From: Clostridia bacterium
GTDB lineage: Bacteria; Bacillota; Clostridia; Oscillospirales; Acutalibacteraceae
NCBI GenBank assembly: GCA_017399405.1
Contig: JAFQCT010000010.1
Coordinates: 149,430-213,429 of the forward strand
Direction of reading: 5' to 3'
DNA: 64,000 nt
Shown here: positions 60,889-64,000 of the stretch, one piece after another
Layout: every line of letters starts with the position of its first letter
Numbering within the stretch: the first letter of the stretch is position 1
Notes under the pieces: model-generated
What the model was told of the DNA's origin: nothing
Seen by the model: the letters and a program-made list of their open reading frames with translations, nothing else
Database searches by the model: none
Program-made: the position numbers and the translations under genes

Positions 60889-61653
60889 ATGTTTTGCGTT
60901 CTGAATGTTGAAAAGAAAAAACTTACCTTGCTTGAAAAAATCTTTCGTTTTTTAGCAGAGGACGATTATATTATTAAAACTGTACCCGTGTTCAAAGGTG
61001 CACCGTTTTATATGCTTGATGTTAAAATCTGTGAACAAATTGATTGGGATAAAGTAATAGAAAACACAGGCAAATGTAGTAAAAGACTTTTGCTAAATAA
61101 CTGTCTTGAAATTCCACAAGATAAGGGGATAGGCGTGTTCAAAAGTGACATTTTATATAATAAAGTTTTTCATAATACAGTTTTGCAGATTATAAAAAAT
61201 AATAAACGCAAAAAAGATTTATATCATATAGCAGTTTATGATAAAAACGCAGATTTTATTGATTTTACAACCCGTTTGTCAATGTATTCCTCAAAACTTA
61301 CGGTAGTCACAGAAAATAAAGAAAAATATATGAATTTGTGTGATACTATTCTTGAAAAAACAGGACTTTGTATATCTATGCTTTCAGATTTTGACAATGC
61401 AAAAATTAAAATAGATACAGTAAGAAATGTAATGAGTATTGACACAAATAATCAGTTTCTCAATATAAAAAATGGCGAAAATATTATAGTAGATGATATT
61501 TATAAAAAAATACTTCCTCAAAATGTAAATGAACAAGATTTTTACTCTGCTCTTTATGAACTTTGCGGAGTTTTCTCGTTAGGTGAATGTATTTTTGAGA
61601 ATGTAATGGTAAACAATGAAAAAAAGCGTACAGATACTGTTACTTTCTCTTGA
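60889..61653 (+). CDS. Hypothetical protein
   Basis: A 254-residue soluble protein I do not recognise. It has no signal peptide or membrane segment. Alternating strands and helices, such as LYHIAVYDKNADFIDFTTRL and LTVVTENKEKYMNLCDTILE, suggest a Rossmann-like domain around residues 105-185, perhaps sensing dinucleotides or forming a shikimate-dehydrogenase-like scaffold, but no binding loop is clear. The end (FYSALYELCGVFSLGECIFE) is helical. It sits between the division module and greA, and its ribosome-binding site is inside a terminator hairpin, so expression is likely low or regulated. Confidence 0.65.
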   Translation: MFCVLNVEKKKLTLLEKIFRFLAEDDYIIKTVPVFKGAPFYMLDVKICEQIDWDKVIENTGKCSKRLLLNNCLEIPQDKGIGVFKSDILYNKVFHNTVLQIIKNNKRKKDLYHIAVYDKNADFIDFTTRLSMYSSKLTVVTENKEKYMNLCDTILEKTGLCISMLSDFDNAKIKIDTVRNVMSIDTNNQFLNIKNGENIIVDDIYKKILPQNVNEQDFYSALYELCGVFSLGECIFENVMVNNEKKRTDTVTFS

Positions 61654-61678
61654 CATAAGGGTAAATTTTTAATATAAT
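61650..61678 (+). promoter_or_regulatory. Promoter of greA-lysS
   Basis: Consensus TTGACA (61650-61655, overlapping the upstream stop), 17 bases, consensus TATAAT (61673-61678). Confidence 0.85.
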
Positions 61679-61748
61679 ATAGTCTAATTGAGGCAGTATA
61701 ACTGCTTGTTTAGTTATGCCCAAATTTCCAATAAAGGAGTAAAAAACA

Positions 61749-62219
61749 ATGGCACAGGAAACATTACTTACAATAGAAGCTCTCAAACAACTTGAGGCAG
61801 AACTTGAAGACTTAAAAGTCAATGGTAGAAAAGAAGCTGCTGAAAAAATTAAACTTGCAAAATCTTTTGGTGACTTGTCAGAAAACAGTGAATATGATGA
61901 GGCTATGAACGACCAGGCAAAGCTTGAAGCTCGCATTGGTGAAATTGAGCATATTCTTAAAAATGCAAAAGTTCTTGATGTTGAATCACTCAGCAACGAA
62001 CATGTTCATATCGGCTCAACAGTAAAAATTACAGATAAAAAGAGAAAGTCATACACATATTCAATCGTAGGTTTTGCTCAGGCAGACCCTGCAGTTGGTA
62101 AGATTTCAGACGAATCACCTGTTGGTAAAGCACTTATCGGTCACAAAGTTGGCGAAAAAGTAACAGTTGAAACACCTGCTGGCGTAATGGAATTCAAAAT
62201 TGCAGAAATCTTAAAATAA
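61749..62219 (+). CDS. greA: Transcription elongation factor GreA
   Basis: A 156-residue factor that rescues backtracked RNA polymerase. An N-terminal antiparallel coiled coil carries the tip residues in [12 protein letters not shown], and the C-terminal FKBP-like domain has [16 protein letters not shown]. The length is standard. It is followed after 13 bases by lysS, the usual Firmicutes pair. Confidence 0.96.
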   Translation: MAQETLLTIEALKQLEAELEDLKVNGRKEAAEKIKLAKSFGDLSENSEYDEAMNDQAKLEARIGEIEHILKNAKVLDVESLSNEHVHIGSTVKITDKKRKSYTYSIVGFAQADPAVGKISDESPVGKALIGHKVGEKVTVETPAGVMEFKIAEILK

Positions 62220-62232
62220 TCGAGGAATTAAA

Positions 62233-63729
62233 ATGGCAGAAGAAATCAGAAATAATCAGCCTGAAGTGGATTTAGGCGAACAGCAAAGAATCCGTCAAGA
62301 AAAACTTAAAGCATTACAAGAAGAGGGCAAAGACCCATTTGTAATTACTAAATATGACCAGACTCATCATAGTGCAGATGTTAAAGCAGATTTTGAAGCA
62401 CTTGAGGGCAAAACAGTTCGCGTTGCAGGTCGTATGATGTCTAAACGCGTTATGGGTAAAGCATCATTCTGCAATATTCAGGACCTTAAGGGCAATATTC
62501 AGTCTTATGTAGCAAGAGATAGCATCGGCGAAGAAGAGTATAAAGGCTTTAAGAAACTTGATATCGGTGATATTATCGGTATTGAGGGCGAAGTGTTCAA
62601 AACAAAAACAGGTGAGATTTCAATCCACGCAACTGCAGTAACACTTCTTTCAAAGAGCTTGCAGATTCTTCCTGAAAAATTCCACGGTCTTACAAATACT
62701 GATATGAGATATCGTCAGCGTTATATTGACCTTATTATGAATCAGGAGTCAAAGCAGACTCTTATCAACCGTTCAAAAATCATCAGTGCAGTTCGTAAGT
62801 ATCTTGATGGTGAAGGCTTTATGGAAGTTGAAACACCAATGCTTGTTTACAACGCAGGTGGTGCAGCCGCAAGACCATTTGAAACTCACTTCAATGCACT
62901 TGATACTGATATTAAACTTCGTATTTCTCTTGAACTTTACTTAAAGCGTCTTATCGTTGGCGGTATGGAAAGAGTTTACGAAATCGGTCGTGTTTTCCGT
63001 AACGAAGGACTTGACACTCGTCATAATCCTGAATTTACACTTATGGAACTCTATCAAGCATATACTGACTACCATGGTATGATGGATTTAACTGAAAACC
63101 TCTACCGTTATGTTGCACAGGAAGTTCTTGGTACAACAAAAATCACATTCAATGGCATTGAAATGGATTTAGGCAAACCATTTGAAAGAATTACAATGCT
63201 TGACGCTGTTAAAAAGTATTCAGGTGTTGATTTTAATGAAATTCATTCAACTGAAGAAGCTCAGGCAGTAGCAAAAGAGCATCATATTGAGTTTGAAAAG
63301 CATCATAAGAAAGGTGATATCCTTAATCTCTTCTTTGAAGAATTTGTTGAAGAACACCTTGTTCAGCCAACATTTGTTATGGACCATCCAATTGAGATTT
63401 CACCTCTTACAAAGAAAAAGCCTGAAGACCCTAACTATGTTGAACGATTTGAGTTCTTTATGAATGGTTGGGAAATGGCAAATGCTTATTCAGAGCTTAA
63501 CGACCCAATTGACCAAAGAGAAAGATTTAAGGCACAGGAAGAACTTCTCGCCCTTGGCGATGAAGAAGCAAACACAACTGATGAAGACTTCCTTTATGCA
63601 CTTGAACTCGGTATGCCTCCAACAGGCGGTATCGGTTTCGGTATCGACCGTATGACAATGCTTTTAACAGATAGTCAGGCTATCCGCGATGTAATCCTCT
63701 TCCCAACAATGAAACCCCTCGCAGAGTAA
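62233..63729 (+). CDS. lysS: Lysyl-tRNA synthetase, class II
   Basis: A 498-residue class II synthetase. An N-terminal OB-fold anticodon-binding domain ([20 protein letters not shown]) is followed by the catalytic domain with motif 2 ([27 protein letters not shown]) and motif 3 ([14 protein letters not shown]). It charges tRNA-Lys. No T-box leader is visible; it is expressed from the greA promoter. A terminator follows. Confidence 0.97.
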   Translation: MAEEIRNNQPEVDLGEQQRIRQEKLKALQEEGKDPFVITKYDQTHHSADVKADFEALEGKTVRVAGRMMSKRVMGKASFCNIQDLKGNIQSYVARDSIGEEEYKGFKKLDIGDIIGIEGEVFKTKTGEISIHATAVTLLSKSLQILPEKFHGLTNTDMRYRQRYIDLIMNQESKQTLINRSKIISAVRKYLDGEGFMEVETPMLVYNAGGAAARPFETHFNALDTDIKLRISLELYLKRLIVGGMERVYEIGRVFRNEGLDTRHNPEFTLMELYQAYTDYHGMMDLTENLYRYVAQEVLGTTKITFNGIEMDLGKPFERITMLDAVKKYSGVDFNEIHSTEEAQAVAKEHHIEFEKHHKKGDILNLFFEEFVEEHLVQPTFVMDHPIEISPLTKKKPEDPNYVERFEFFMNGWEMANAYSELNDPIDQRERFKAQEELLALGDEEANTTDEDFLYALELGMPPTGGIGFGIDRMTMLLTDSQAIRDVILFPTMKPLAE

Positions 63730-63735
63730 TATTAA

Positions 63736-63771
63736 GCCGAAAACGCTTATTTCAAGGCGTTTTCGGCTTTT
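63736..63771 (+). terminator. Terminator of greA-lysS
   Basis: GCCGAAAACGC (63736-63746) pairs with GCGTTTTCGGC (63757-63767), followed by TTTT. Confidence 0.88.
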
Positions 63772-63803
63772 CGTTTATCCATATTATCACTCGAAAAAGT
63801 GTT

Positions 63804-63870
63804 TTACGACAGATTTACGACAAATGAGCAGTTAACAGACCTTGGAAATTACGACAAAAAGGTGTCGTAA
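63804..63870. repeat. Cluster of four TTACGACA repeats
   Basis: Direct copies at 63804-63811 and 63815-63822 (11-base period), a third at 63849-63856 and an inverted copy TGTCGTAA at 63863-63870, the last two forming a palindrome around AAAAGG. This looks like a protein-binding site array, of the kind used by integrases or repressors. Confidence 0.7.
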
Positions 63871-63992
63871 ACGCAATGTATCAACAGGATTACCGCTTAC
63901 ATAAGAAATAGAACCGAATAGATGAAAAACGAGATTTTTCATAATTGAAATGCTATAATTCAGTAAACGCATTCACGGAAAGGACAGATTGT

Positions 63993-64000
63993 ATGTATGC
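63993..64000 (+). CDS. Start of an unidentified gene, cut by the window edge
   Basis: ATG at 63993 is preceded by GGAAAGGA at normal spacing and by TATAAT at 63954-63959. Only two full codons and part of a third are in the window, so nothing can be said of the product. Confidence 0.45.

Overview
This window looks like chromosomal DNA of a low-GC, endospore-forming Gram-positive anaerobe of the class Clostridia, probably of the Ruminococcaceae/Oscillospiraceae type. The grounds are the AT-rich sequence, Firmicutes-style gene blocks, sporulation genes (ylbJ, yqfC, yqfD), strong SigA-type promoters (TTGACA-17-TATAAT), a meso-diaminopimelate-type MurE and many short GC-rich intergenic palindromes. 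Almost all genes are on the + strand and are housekeeping. I see no CRISPR array, prophage or intact insertion sequence.

Layout. 1-1880: tail of a large FtsX-type ABC permease broken by one frameshift. 1914-6948: cyclophilin, then a deaminase, nucleoside phosphorylase and MtnA operon followed by a lactaldehyde reductase (FucO); together these read as a salvage route for spent S-adenosylmethionine products. 7075-7981: SdpR/SdpI pair with a palindromic operator. 8185-9507: glutamine synthetase. 9771-9951: tRNA-Thr and tRNA-Tyr, followed by an odd tRNA-derived patch. 10220-16994: mixed metabolism (DUF2809 protein, sugar isomerase, NagD-like phosphatase, hisH-hisF, nitroreductase, pncB-ppa).

17257-31180: the division and cell wall (dcw) cluster, mraZ-rsmH-ftsL-PBP-murE-murF-mraY-ftsW-murG-murA-divIB-ftsZ, without murD, murC, murB or ftsA. 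31245-34476: a HTH regulator, a secreted Ig-like protein, a membrane protein and a small Cys protein. 34496-43264: ylbJ (minus strand), then yqfC-yqfD-phoH-ybeY-dgkA-era-yqzL-recO-mutS2; the 55-codon yqzL overlaps recO. 43339-47528: lipoprotein, ylxM-ffh-rpsP-khpA-rimM-trmD. 47596-54680: polysaccharide deacetylase, HPr, uvrC, HAD phosphatase, rsmD-coaD, a coiled-coil protein, a DUF4830-like protein and an RsuA-family pseudouridine synthase. 54902-55987: PucR/CdaR-type regulator.

56378-60840: a division module, ftsE-ftsX-LytM-S41. FtsE has a long acidic tail, the LytM domain seems to lack its first zinc ligand, and the S41 'protease' lacks both catalytic Ser and Lys. 60889-63729: unknown protein, greA, lysS. 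The right edge (63730-64000) has a terminator, a cluster of TTACGACA repeats and the first codons of another gene.

The most interesting signals are the apparently inactive hydrolase pair behind FtsEX, the SAM by-product salvage cluster with FucO, hairpins that double as ribosome-binding sites or promoters, several families of dispersed palindromes, and a duplicated tRNA-Tyr 3' end.
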